Assembly: GCA_934486735.1 (NCBI GenBank)
Contig: CAKSQL010000012.1
Span: forward strand, 10,488-74,487
Reading direction: 5' to 3'
DNA length: 64,000 nucleotides
DNA from: an uncultured Clostridia bacterium
Lineage (GTDB): Bacteria; Bacillota; Clostridia; UBA1381
Of the stretch, positions 9,006-19,500 are shown piece by piece; positions within the stretch are counted from its first letter, which is position 1; each line of letters begins with the position of its first letter. A model generated the notes under the pieces. It made no database searches. It was given only the letters and a program-made list of their open reading frames with translations, and was not told the origin of the DNA. The position numbers and the translations under genes were made by a program.

Positions 9006-12000
9006 ATGTTTAAAAAAATCGGTTCGGCATTTTTGGCATTTGTTTTAGCGGCATCGGTTTTTCCTATTGAAGGCTTTGCCGCGGAAAACACGCTTTTTGC
9101 AAAGTGGGCGCCGTGGAGCTTTTATGAAACGGAGAATACAAACGATTTTGAGGATTTTGAAAACGAAGAGATTTGCGTTCCTGTTTCACCCGAATATCGT
9201 TCAAGCAACAGCATAAAGCCTGGACTTATGGTGAAAAACGGAGACAGCGCCGCTTATATGTATATCCGCCCGGAGATTGAATGGAATGTTAAAATTGCAG
9301 ATAATGTTAAAGAATGTGCGGCGTTCTATCCATCGGCTGAAAAGGGAACAACGGTGGGCTTCACAGCTCCCGAGGACGGAGTTTATAGCATCTATGCAAA
9401 AGCGATTAATGACTTCGGAAATGATAAATCAGACACTCAGGGCGACGGAGGCGCAGCGCGCGTGACTGTTTTAAAAGACGGAGAGACGTCTGAAAACGCT
9501 GAAAACTCCGAAGATTTTGTTGTCCCGAAAACGGGCGCGGCTGCCGAAATCTTTGAAAAAAGCGCAGTTTCGCTTTCGGCAGGCGACAGAATAATGCTGA
9601 GAGTGTCCGGAGGCGAAAAAACCGAGGGAGATTGTTTTCAGATAATTTGGAGAATAACCCTTGAAAATGCGGACGGCAGCGCAAAAAAAGTTTATGATTT
9701 GCGTGACCCGGTCGATAATTTTTCGGAAAACTCGGGCGGAGGTGTTCAGGGTGCAATCGATAAATCGATAATGCCGTATGATGACAATGCACCGGGAACA
9801 GTAAAGGATGACGGCAGTGCAGAATTTCTTGCAGGACTCGGAATTATAGGCTCGGATGAAATAGGAAGCTATCTTCTTGAAAAAAATATAACAAGAGCGG
9901 AATTTGCAAAGCTGATGGCAGGACTTCTGAATGTTAAAGATGACGGGCGGAAAGAGTCGTATTATTTTACAGATGCGGAGGAGGATAACAAACCTGCATT
10001 TATTGACGCATTGGCAGCAGAGGGGATTGTATCAAAAGCAAGAACTTTTCGTCCGAACGATGAAATAACAAAGTCGGAAGCGGCAACAATTATGGTTAAT
10101 CTGCTCGGATATAGAAAATATGCCGAGATTCAGGGAGGATATCCTAACGGATATATCAGCGAGGCATATGCGCTGAAACTTATTCCGAAAGGTGTCGGTG
10201 AAAAGATACAGCGGAGCGAAGCGGTTGCGATGGCAGCTGCAATGTGCGATGTATATGTAACGGATTTTGCGGGCACTGTGGGAGAGCAGGCAGTTTTAAA
10301 CAATCACTCAAAGAATACGATTCTGAACATAAGGCACAAGATATATTATTCTGAGGGTGTTGTCACAAAAATCCCGAACTCTTCTCTCGATAAAGGCTCG
10401 GCGGGACTTTTGGGAAAAGTTGAAATTGACGGTGAGGAATATAAAACAGAGCTTGACTTAACGGATATGCTCGGAAACAGCATTGAGTTTTATTATCGCG
10501 AAGAAGGCGAAGATAATGTTCTTATTTATTTCAATGCCGCAAAAAAATCGCATGTAGTAAATATTGACGGAATTGATATTGCAACAATATCAACCGACAT
10601 GATAACATATTATGAAGGCAACAAAATCAAAAAATGCAAAATAGCTCCCGAGGCGGATTTTCTTTACAACGGAAAAGCAGGCGGATTAACGGGTGACTTG
10701 AAAAGCTTTATAAATCAGGATTCGGTGGTTACACTGACAGACAGAGACGGCGATGAAATTTACGATGTTGCAGACATAAAAAGTTATAAAAACTATGTTG
10801 TTGAATTTGTGGATACCGTTAATATGCTGATAACCGATAAACTTACCGAAACGAACATAAAAATGGATGTTGCGCCGAAAACAGTGTTTAAAATGAGTGA
10901 CGGAACTTTGGCGACATTCAATGACATAAGGAAAGGAAACATAATCTCTGTTTATGAAACTCTTGACGGCGAAGCGATGAGTGTTATTATATCGGAGGAA
11001 ACGGTAAGCGGAAAGCTCACAGGGAAACAAACCGAAAACGGATATAAAATTGCATGTTTCGGTGAGGAAGAGTATGTTGTTTCAAAAAGCTTTGAAACAA
11101 ATTTTGACACAGATATTCAAAGCGGAGACGACTGCACGGTGTATCTTGATGCACACAGACACGCAGCCTATATGAAAGCAAGCTACGTAAGCCGATTCGG
11201 ATATCTTAAAAAGGTCAGCTGTGAAGAAAACGATTCCGACACTCTGATGTTTAAAATCATCACATCGGACGGAACGACTGTTTTGTTCAGCGGAGCGGAC
11301 ACCATAGAGTATAACGGAAATAAAGTTCCGCGCGAGGATATATATTCAAAGATTACCTCGGAATATTTAGACGGAAGCTATATGGGAATGGTTCAGTACA
11401 AGACATCTTCGGGAAAACTCAAGAGCATAACAATGCAGGATCATCTCATAAGCACATACTATTCAGACTCGCTCAAATATCATTCCGGCTCGGGAAACCT
11501 CGGCGGAAAAGTGATAATAGATGAAAATACTATACTTTTCCAGATTCCGGATTCGGCGGGCGAATCGAGAGGCGAGGAGCCGAAGGTTATGCAGGCAAGA
11601 ACAGGGTTTGTTCACTTTGCAAGCTATTCCGGAATAACATCGGTAAGGACAGACCCGAACAGCCTTGTTTCCGATGTTATTATGATAAAAGGCTCCGGAG
11701 CAAAGGCTTTGGAGCAATATCAGTATCCGCTTTTGGTGAGTGAAATCAATGAATTTATTGATGAAAACGACGAAATTCGCATGAGCGTTAAGGGGTATCG
11801 GAACGGAAAGCTTGTTGAGTATATAACAGAAACCGAGTCGACCCTGAAAGATGTTCGGGGTTATTACAGCACCGACAACGCAAGATATGATATCGGTGTG
11901 GGCGATGTAATCCTCACTGCTCTGGAGGGTAACACAATAGTTTATGCCGAAATTGACTTCGATGCAAGCGCGAAGAAAAAAGTCGGACCTAATCCGTACA

Positions 12001-12293
12001 CCGATTATCTCGGAAAAACAAGACTTTATTATGCAAGCGTATATTCAAAGGTGGGCGAATATATGAGGGTGACTACCAATCCCGAAGCTGTGGCTGATGA
12101 AGACAACCTGGAAATCCAGGGAGTGAACAGGATTTATATAATTGATTTAAGCAAGTCTAAAAATCAGGTTACAGAGGGCAGCTTTTTGGATATAATTCCG
12201 TATAAAACCAAAAACGGAGCAGTAAATTCAAATTACACAAGGGCAGTTTTCTCAACAATGGAAGTTCCCGACGCAATTTATATTTACAGATAA
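9006..12293 (+). CDS. Large SLH surface protein with one PWSFY module
   Basis: A 1095-residue secreted protein with a signal peptide (first 25 residues). One copy of the PWSFY module (about 36-230) contains FTAPEDGVYSIYAKA and LSAGDRIMLRVSGG. SLH-like repeats follow (about 265-420), including GGYPNGYISEAYALKLIPKG. The remaining 670 residues are beta-rich and look like serial small barrels, with recurring phrases of the type 'GNIISVYETLDGEAMSV'. It parallels the protein at 45479, which lacks the PWSFY module but has the same SLH phrase GGYPNGYLS and the same type of long tail. It is 27 bases downstream of the first SLH gene, clearly in one operon. A structural surface or scaffold role is inferred. 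Confidence 0.87.
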   Translation: MFKKIGSAFLAFVLAASVFPIEGFAAENTLFAKWAPWSFYETENTNDFEDFENEEICVPVSPEYRSSNSIKPGLMVKNGDSAAYMYIRPEIEWNVKIADNVKECAAFYPSAEKGTTVGFTAPEDGVYSIYAKAINDFGNDKSDTQGDGGAARVTVLKDGETSENAENSEDFVVPKTGAAAEIFEKSAVSLSAGDRIMLRVSGGEKTEGDCFQIIWRITLENADGSAKKVYDLRDPVDNFSENSGGGVQGAIDKSIMPYDDNAPGTVKDDGSAEFLAGLGIIGSDEIGSYLLEKNITRAEFAKLMAGLLNVKDDGRKESYYFTDAEEDNKPAFIDALAAEGIVSKARTFRPNDEITKSEAATIMVNLLGYRKYAEIQGGYPNGYISEAYALKLIPKGVGEKIQRSEAVAMAAAMCDVYVTDFAGTVGEQAVLNNHSKNTILNIRHKIYYSEGVVTKIPNSSLDKGSAGLLGKVEIDGEEYKTELDLTDMLGNSIEFYYREEGEDNVLIYFNAAKKSHVVNIDGIDIATISTDMITYYEGNKIKKCKIAPEADFLYNGKAGGLTGDLKSFINQDSVVTLTDRDGDEIYDVADIKSYKNYVVEFVDTVNMLITDKLTETNIKMDVAPKTVFKMSDGTLATFNDIRKGNIISVYETLDGEAMSVIISEETVSGKLTGKQTENGYKIACFGEEEYVVSKSFETNFDTDIQSGDDCTVYLDAHRHAAYMKASYVSRFGYLKKVSCEENDSDTLMFKIITSDGTTVLFSGADTIEYNGNKVPREDIYSKITSEYLDGSYMGMVQYKTSSGKLKSITMQDHLISTYYSDSLKYHSGSGNLGGKVIIDENTILFQIPDSAGESRGEEPKVMQARTGFVHFASYSGITSVRTDPNSLVSDVIMIKGSGAKALEQYQYPLLVSEINEFIDENDEIRMSVKGYRNGKLVEYITETESTLKDVRGYYSTDNARYDIGVGDVILTALEGNTIVYAEIDFDASAKKKVGPNPYTDYLGKTRLYYASVYSKVGEYMRVTTNPEAVADEDNLEIQGVNRIYIIDLSKSKNQVTEGSFLDIIPYKTKNGAVNSNYTRAVFSTMEVPDAIYIYR

Positions 12294-12303
12294 GGAGGAC
12301 GCT

Positions 12304-13983
12304 ATGAAGAAAATTATATTTGCAGCTGCCGCGGCCTTGATTTTAAGCACCACGGTGCAGGCGGCAGACTTAGAATTTAAAAATGTTGAAATTGTTCAAA
12401 ATCCCTCCGATTGGAACACAAATACCGCGGTTTTCGGCCCGTGGAGTTTTTATCAGACAAAGCAGTTCTATGACCGGGAAACCTATAAAGATAAATCAAC
12501 ATACACTTATTTAACTTTGGATAGCATTAAACGCACCCCGGCGGTATTTGCAAATGTGTATGACCCTATTCAGTGGGCGGGTACAAGCTCGTCAAAAGCA
12601 GGGCTTGTTATAGCCTCAAATAAAGGAAACAATCCGGATATAAACTGGCGCTGTGCACTTGAAACCTTTGAGGGAAAAGCGGAGGACGACGTTCATTTTG
12701 TAACTCAGCCGCGCGTTCGTGATTGTACGGATGGCTACGGTGTAACCTCGGTTTTCACGGTTCCCGAAAGCGGAGAATACCGTGTTGTGACCAATGTTAA
12801 AAATTACGGCTGGACAGTGAATGGAATGCAGGATTACGGCGGAGAGAATATGGCGCGCGTCAGCATAATAAAGAAGGCAGACGGTGGTGAAACTCCGGAA
12901 AATACGCATGAGTTTGAAATTCTGAGGAAAACCGAGGAAAATCCCGGGTTTGACAGCGGCGTTATCAGCCTTGAAGCAGGCGATATAGTCGTTCTCGGGG
13001 TTTATAACGGAAAAGACGGAAATTTAGACGATTTTTACGGAACGCATAAAATAATAAAATATGACGGCGAGGGGAATGAGGAAAAAACATATTCGCTCGG
13101 CGATATAGGCTTTTCTTCTTCAAAACCATGGCATTTTTATAAGAGTGCATCAAACAACATGGATTTTGAAAAATATATTCCGCTTTATGCAATAAAGCCG
13201 GAAAATCTCACAAATGCATATGGGGCAACCGGCGGCTATGCCGCATTGCCGACCACAGATTGGAACGGCGGAAAGGTCACAATGTCAAAAGAGGCTTCTG
13301 TTTCGTGGAATGAGGGCGAAGAGGGCTTCTCGGTTGTGGCAGGAAACGACGATGTTCTTGTTTCGGCAGATATTGCGGAGGAGGGCGACTATATCGTCCG
13401 CGCAACTGCGCAAAACAAAGGCATGTATGAGTATTCGGACGGCGCAGTGATAAGCCTGTCCGCATTAAAAAGCGGACAGACAAACGACACAAATGTTATA
13501 GGAACAGCGGAAATCGGGGTGAGCAGCGGCGAAAAGATAACGCTTGCGAAAAAAGCAAGCCTTTCTGCCGGGGATAAGATTTTGCTCCGCATAAATAAAA
13601 AGAAAACCAAAACCGAGGATAATCTGAAATTAACTTTTTCAATTGTTAAAATTGAAAGGGGCTTAAAGCTCACCTACACATCTGATGGAAAAGCTGTTTC
13701 GTCGCTTGCGGAGGTTGAAACGGGAAAAACTTTGAGCGCAAAGCTTGGTTTTTTGAATTATGAAGACAGCGAAAACGTGATTTCTCCTTTTGCTGCTTTC
13801 TATGATGAAAACAATGCGGTGTATAAAGTCACGGCGCTTGCTCCGGTAACGGTCGGGGAATATGAGTCAAAGGAATTTGACTTTGAACTGACTCCCGATG
13901 AAAACACGAAGAAAATTATTTTCTTTGCATGGAACGGATTTACCAATCCGCGCGTTCTGGAATCGTGCGCGGTGTTTGAATAG
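12304..13983 (+). CDS. Secreted protein with two PWSFY modules
   Basis: A 559-residue secreted protein with a signal peptide (cleavage after VQA, about residue 20). Module 1 starts at about residue 43 (GPWSFYQTKQFY) and carries FTVPESGEYRVVTNVKNYGW and LEAGDIVVLGVYNG. Module 2 starts at about 273 (KPWHFYKSAS) and carries ADIAEEGDYIVRATAQN and LSAGDKILLRINKK. The last 100 residues form the shared C-terminal module ending in KKIIFFAWNGFTNPRVL. No catalytic domain is recognised. The gene begins 10 bases after its predecessor with a good Shine-Dalgarno (AAGGAGG). Carbohydrate or wall binding is only a guess from the jelly-roll-like pattern. Confidence 0.85.
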   Translation: MKKIIFAAAAALILSTTVQAADLEFKNVEIVQNPSDWNTNTAVFGPWSFYQTKQFYDRETYKDKSTYTYLTLDSIKRTPAVFANVYDPIQWAGTSSSKAGLVIASNKGNNPDINWRCALETFEGKAEDDVHFVTQPRVRDCTDGYGVTSVFTVPESGEYRVVTNVKNYGWTVNGMQDYGGENMARVSIIKKADGGETPENTHEFEILRKTEENPGFDSGVISLEAGDIVVLGVYNGKDGNLDDFYGTHKIIKYDGEGNEEKTYSLGDIGFSSSKPWHFYKSASNNMDFEKYIPLYAIKPENLTNAYGATGGYAALPTTDWNGGKVTMSKEASVSWNEGEEGFSVVAGNDDVLVSADIAEEGDYIVRATAQNKGMYEYSDGAVISLSALKSGQTNDTNVIGTAEIGVSSGEKITLAKKASLSAGDKILLRINKKKTKTEDNLKLTFSIVKIERGLKLTYTSDGKAVSSLAEVETGKTLSAKLGFLNYEDSENVISPFAAFYDENNAVYKVTALAPVTVGEYESKEFDFELTPDENTKKIIFFAWNGFTNPRVLESCAVFE

Positions 13984-14064
13984 AATTTAGCCGATTCAAA
14001 AATCGGTTGAATATAAAAAATTTATGCATCTTTTGAAAAAGGTGCGGAAAGGAATGATAAGAAA

Positions 14065-16437
14065 ATGAAAAGTAAAATTTTAAAAGCTCTTGCCGTTTTG
14101 CAGGCGGCTGCTGTTTTGGGAGGCTACGGAGTCGGAGCGATGCATGTTTCGGCAGAAGAAGATCTCGGTCCATGGAGCTTCTTTGCGGGATATCTGTTCA
14201 ATTATAAGCATCCGGACATAACAGACATCACTTATTATGACACAAGCACTTTTAATTACGACTTAAAAACGATGGAAAACACATACGGAGGAGTAAGCCG
14301 CTCTGCAAATGGTGACTATGATGCAAACTGGGACGGCTGGATAAAAACAATGCCGAATTCCACGGATAACAGATTTGAAATAAAATCCGCTTTGGGATTC
14401 GTAACTACGGGAAACAGCGTCGGAGCAATGTTCACTGTCCCGGAAACAGGACTTTGGGTTGTAGAATGCGACGCACTTAATAAAGGTTTGGGCGAAAATT
14501 ACGGCGGCGGAGACATAAACGGCGGAAACGCAGTCAGAATATGCATGCTTGATAAGGACGAAACTCAGGAGAGTTCGGAAAACTGCTATGATTTTCCTGT
14601 GAGAAGTGCAAACGAGGGCGCAAAAGGTTATTATAAGAGCGATTCCAAACTGCTTAAAGCCGGCGGAAAAATTATGATGCGTCTTTCTCAAGGTAAGGAT
14701 GCATGGGGAGACAATATTTACATTTCCTATAAAATCCATAAGGTTAACGCAGCAGGCGATATTCTTGAAACTTATGATTTAAACCAAGTCGGCGTTCAGA
14801 ATAAAAGAACGATTGCTTCGGGAGAGGACAGCTTGACAGCGAATGAAATCAAAACGGACACTGCTTCAATAGCTCGTAATGCAAATTTCGGAAACTGGGA
14901 ATTTTTCAAAACAAATCAGTTTTATGAAAGAACAACTGCGACAGACAGGAGCAAGGATAAAGCTTTTGATGAAACCCTTGCGAGAGCAAACCGTGCATAT
15001 CTTACAATAGAGGAAAAAGCCGGCGGAGTTAAGTGGAGAGGAACTCAAGACGATTATAAAAGAGAGGGAATAATTATACACGGAGCCGAGTGGACAACGC
15101 TAGGTGATAACAACTGGAGCTGCGGTCTTGAAATATATCCGGGAAGCGCAGATAAGCTGGTTAGGTTTATTCCGGCGCCGCGCGACCTGAATAACACGCT
15201 TGAGGATTGCGGCATAAGCATAAGATTCACGGTTCCGGAGGACGGTGAATATGCTCTTCGCACAGATGTTAAAAATTACGGCTGGCTTGATGGCGAATCG
15301 GTAGGATTCGGAACCGATAACTATGCAAGAGTGTCAGTCTTAACAGGCAGTGAAACAACCCCGAGTGCAGACAATGTTTCGGTGTTTGAAATTCCCAGAA
15401 GAACTGCCGAGGGAGACAGCTTTGTTTCCGAAAGCAAAGAGCTTTCGGCAGGAGACAGAATTTGGCTTGAGCTTTATAACGGCAGCTGGGGTAACTTGGA
15501 TGACTTTATGGGTCATGTAATCATTGAAAAATATGATGATTTAGGTTCGGGAATTGTAAAGAGCTATAATCTCGGAGAGTCTTCTTTCACAAAGCTCGGG
15601 AACTGGAACCTGTTCACCTCTGCAAAAGGTGAGGAAGACACCTTCAAATATGTTCCGCTCCAGGCAGCAGATGTGAACACCCTCGGAAACACACTTTCCG
15701 GATTTAATTCATATGCCGCAAGAACTTCATCTTATTGGGGCAGAACAAGCGGAAAGGTTACAATGAAGGACGAGGCTCCGTCATTCGGCTGGAACAGCGG
15801 AGATGAAAGCGCAGTTGTCAGAACTACAGGCAACGATATGATTATAACTTATGATATTCCGGAGGACGGAGCATATAATATCAAAGCCGCAACTCAGCTC
15901 CTTTCGGGCATTGGTGCAACCGTCACTGTTTCAAAAACAATCCCGAAAAAGACTCCTCTTGAAACAACAGCGGTAACTCCGCTTGCTCAGTTCACCGCGG
16001 CAAGTGAGAAAAACACAGATGCTGTCGCAGCAGAGCTTTCGGCAGGCGACAGAATCGAGTTCAGGATTGCAAACACCGGAGATAATGAGGCAATTTTGAG
16101 AATTAATCCGTCAATTGCAAAGGTTGAGGAAACAATCAGCGTTGTTTCGGGCGGAGTTAATGTCGGCAAAGTAAACACGCTTCCGGCAGGCAGCAAAATT
16201 GATATTACAAGAAATTCGATGGCAACCGGTACAATGCTTGCGGCACTTTACGAAAAGACAGACAGCGGACTTAAGCTTATCGCGGTTGATGTTTCAGACG
16301 GCAGCGGCAGCGGGCTGAGAAACTTCTCGGCAAGCGTAACAATTCCGACTGATGCAGACGCTTCAAAAGCGGTTCTGAAAATTATGATGTTGGATTTGAC
16401 AACGTTGAAGCCGTCAGGGGAAGCACTTATGTACTAA
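14065..16437 (+). CDS. Secreted protein with three PWSFY modules
   Basis: A 790-residue secreted protein with a signal peptide ending near VSAEE (about residue 30). Three successive modules start near residues 35 (GPWSFFAGYLF), 273 (GNWEFFKTNQFY) and 509 (GNWNLFTSAKGEED). Each has the 'F-VP-E-G-Y' strand and the 'L-S/K-AG-D/G' strand; the second also has the phrase VKNYGW found in the 12304 protein. A C-terminal module of about 90 residues follows, degenerate at its end (KIMMLDLTTLKPSGEALMY). No enzyme domain is seen. It lies in the same operon, with a Shine-Dalgarno AAAGGA before the ATG. Confidence 0.85.
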   Translation: MKSKILKALAVLQAAAVLGGYGVGAMHVSAEEDLGPWSFFAGYLFNYKHPDITDITYYDTSTFNYDLKTMENTYGGVSRSANGDYDANWDGWIKTMPNSTDNRFEIKSALGFVTTGNSVGAMFTVPETGLWVVECDALNKGLGENYGGGDINGGNAVRICMLDKDETQESSENCYDFPVRSANEGAKGYYKSDSKLLKAGGKIMMRLSQGKDAWGDNIYISYKIHKVNAAGDILETYDLNQVGVQNKRTIASGEDSLTANEIKTDTASIARNANFGNWEFFKTNQFYERTTATDRSKDKAFDETLARANRAYLTIEEKAGGVKWRGTQDDYKREGIIIHGAEWTTLGDNNWSCGLEIYPGSADKLVRFIPAPRDLNNTLEDCGISIRFTVPEDGEYALRTDVKNYGWLDGESVGFGTDNYARVSVLTGSETTPSADNVSVFEIPRRTAEGDSFVSESKELSAGDRIWLELYNGSWGNLDDFMGHVIIEKYDDLGSGIVKSYNLGESSFTKLGNWNLFTSAKGEEDTFKYVPLQAADVNTLGNTLSGFNSYAARTSSYWGRTSGKVTMKDEAPSFGWNSGDESAVVRTTGNDMIITYDIPEDGAYNIKAATQLLSGIGATVTVSKTIPKKTPLETTAVTPLAQFTAASEKNTDAVAAELSAGDRIEFRIANTGDNEAILRINPSIAKVEETISVVSGGVNVGKVNTLPAGSKIDITRNSMATGTMLAALYEKTDSGLKLIAVDVSDGSGSGLRNFSASVTIPTDADASKAVLKIMMLDLTTLKPSGEALMY

Positions 16438-16452
16438 TAACTTTGTTTGGCG

Positions 16453-16474
16453 GGGGTGCGTTTTCACGCACCCC
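16453..16474 (+). terminator. Intercistronic stem-loop
   Basis: GGGGTGCGT (16453-16461) pairs with ACGCACCCC (16466-16474) around a TTTC loop. No T run follows, so it more likely stabilises or processes the mRNA than stops it. It may set expression of the following enzyme genes relative to the SLH genes. Confidence 0.5.
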
Positions 16475-16513
16475 TTACCGGGCAGCCGCAGAACACAGGG
16501 AGGATTGCATATA

Positions 16514-19500
16514 ATGAAGAAACTACTAACAATACTGATAACATTATCAATAATTTTGTCTGATATCTCGGTTGCCGCAGCGGTTAGCTACACGCCTTGG
16601 AGCTTTGTTGTCGCTCCCGATTTTTTCTCGGGAGGAACAACCACGTATTCGGATACTTCAAGCTTCACTGCAGCATATGACTACAGTTCCGATAACGGAA
16701 CAAGCGGATTTTGGATAAATAATGCCAACGGATATTATAAAGACAGAAACTGGAATGCATATTTGGAAAGTCTTCCGGAGGAGGGGCTTGTGCATTTTGT
16801 GACCGGATTGTACAGAAATACAAAAACAGGAACGGCGCCTTACTTCAAAGTTCCGAGGGACGGCTGGTATGATATAGATTGCAGCGTAACGAATAGGGGA
16901 CTTGTACAGAACGACGGCTCCTGGTATTATTCGGACAGCGGAATGGCAAGAATAACAATTGCAAAGCCGGGCGAAACAATGGAAAGCGCGGAAAACTGCT
17001 TTGACTTTTATGCCAAAAATGAGGGCGAAAGCGGAATAGAGGGGCGCAGCGGCAGATATAAAAGCGGAGCAATTTATCTGACCAGGAACACAAAAATATA
17101 TTTAAGAATATTTTCGGGAAGAGAATACGCAGGAACGGACTATTATGTTCGCTATGTTATAGACAGGCTTGACTATAAGGAGAATACTCTGGCAAGATAT
17201 GACTTGTCGCAGGCAGGAATAGAAAATGTTAAGTTGATAACAACCGACGAAGTCGACCGTATCGGGAATAACAGCGTCACATCGCATGAGGACGGGAACG
17301 ATATATCGGCAGGAGCGTGGAATATATATAAAAGCACTTCATTTTATAAAAGTGCCGCAAATGTAAAAGAATATGCAAACGAAAATGACTATACATACAG
17401 AAATTTTTCGGAATTTAAGAAATTAAAAAGAAGATTTTCCGATAAGATTGTTTATTGGTCGAACAGCGAAGTCGAACATTTTGACAGAAACTGGACTTCT
17501 CAGTTGATAATAGATCCGTCTGCAAGTGACGGCATGGTGAATGTGCTTGCAAGCGGCTGGTTGTGTGACCCGAATGACGACGGAATAACGGCGGTGTTCA
17601 CCGCACCGAAGAGCGGAATTTATGAAGTCAATTTCGAAGCCGAAAACCGCGGTTTAAACGGAGTTTTCGGCTCGGGAAATATGGCGAGGCTTTCGTTTTT
17701 CAGAAACGGAGAAACAAATGAAACAAGAGAGAACACACGAGATTTTGAAATAAGAAATACAGACGGAAGCCGGGGAGACGGAAGATATAACAGCGGAAGT
17801 GTGCAGCTTTCAGCAGGTGATAAGGTTGCTTTCAGCCTTTTCGGCGGCTACGACTGGTATGGCGACAGCTTTTTTGCGGCATGCTCGGTTTCGGAGCTGG
17901 ATACATGGGGAAATAAAGTAAAAACGTACGATTTAAGCAGAATTGAAGAAACCACCCTCGGAAACTGGCGCTTCTATTCGGCAAATTCGGAAAGCACCGA
18001 TTCGGCGGCGTTTTCAAGAATTGCGCCGAAAGCGGAAAACAGCGGATTTTCGGCAGGCGAAAACATTTCGGGCGGCTCGGGCGGCGTTTCGGTAACGCTT
18101 AAAAGCGGCGAGGACGCGGTTATCGGATACAGCCCTTATGACGAGGGGATTTATTATCTTTCGGCAAGCCTTGCATCGGCACAGAGCGGAGCAAAGGTAT
18201 CACTTTATGAAAATAACAAGGAGCTTTCTTCGGTAAGTCTCGGAACAAGCGGAAAAATCAGCGCGGCGGCAAATCTCGGAGAAAATGAAAAGGCATATTT
18301 GCGGCTTTCTCTCGGAAATGCGCCCGAGGGAACGGTTGTAAATGTGAATATAAGTGCGGTAAAGAGAGAAATAAAGGAAGAAGAACGGGCAAGAACTTTC
18401 TTTAATGTTCGAGATTTTGGTGCAAAGGGAGACGGAAAAACTGACGACCGCGCGGCTATTCAGGCTGCATTTGACAGTGCAGCCAAAATCGGCGGCGGAG
18501 TTTATATCCCTGAGGGCGAATATTTGTATTCGGAAAGGCTTTTGGCAGACGGGATATTGGTATGCGGCGACGGAGCTGAAAAAACGGCACTGATTTCCGC
18601 AAATGAGCAATCATCATGTCTTGAGCTTACAGGCAAAAAGTGCGGAGTTTTCGGAATATATTTCATGGGAGCGGAGGGCGAAAGGTCGTCCGACCCAAAA
18701 ACCTGTGCGGTTTTTGTAAATCGTGCGGAGGGTTTTATCGTGGCGGGCTGCCGCATAAGCCTGTTTTCCGGTGCAGGGATACTTACTTATCATTCCTCAA
18801 ATGGAAGAATTTTTAATAATTATGTTGAAAACACGAGGGCAGACGGTATCCATGTGGTTTCACGGAGCAGCAATACAGATGTTATGTATAATACCGTATA
18901 TGCAAGCGGAGATGACTGCATATCTTTCACATCATATAAGAAGGATGAGATTTTAACCCAGAATTGCAGAGGCTATGGAAATGTGACATATGCTCTCCCC
19001 GGCAGCAGAGGAATAGTGGCATGCAGCGGAAGAAATAACGAAATTTTCTCGAATTATATAGATTCGGGTGTGCAGGGAATTACAGTTGAAGCAAACTCAT
19101 CATGGGGCGGAATGGAAACTTCGAATATATCGGTGCATCATAACTCCGTAAAAAACACCTTTGTGAATGTATATGACAGAACAGGGTCTGCAATTGTTTT
19201 GTTTAACGACAGCGGAGCAGTTTTCAGCGAAAATAAAATTTATCGGAATGATTTGTATAATCCTTGCTTTAGGGGAGCATGCGCGGCAGGAAACTCCGAC
19301 ATGAGCTTTAAGATGAATGATAATCTGTGTTTCTTCGATTTTTCGGGCGGCAAGGTATATGAAAATGTAAGTACTGCAGATGTTTCGGCGGAGCTTTCGG
19401 GAAATTCAAGTCTTGATATTTCGAAATATAAGAGCGATAAAAATCCGGGCATGGTTTCGGAGGTTTTAAAGACGGAGTACACGGCGGATAATTCCGAGGG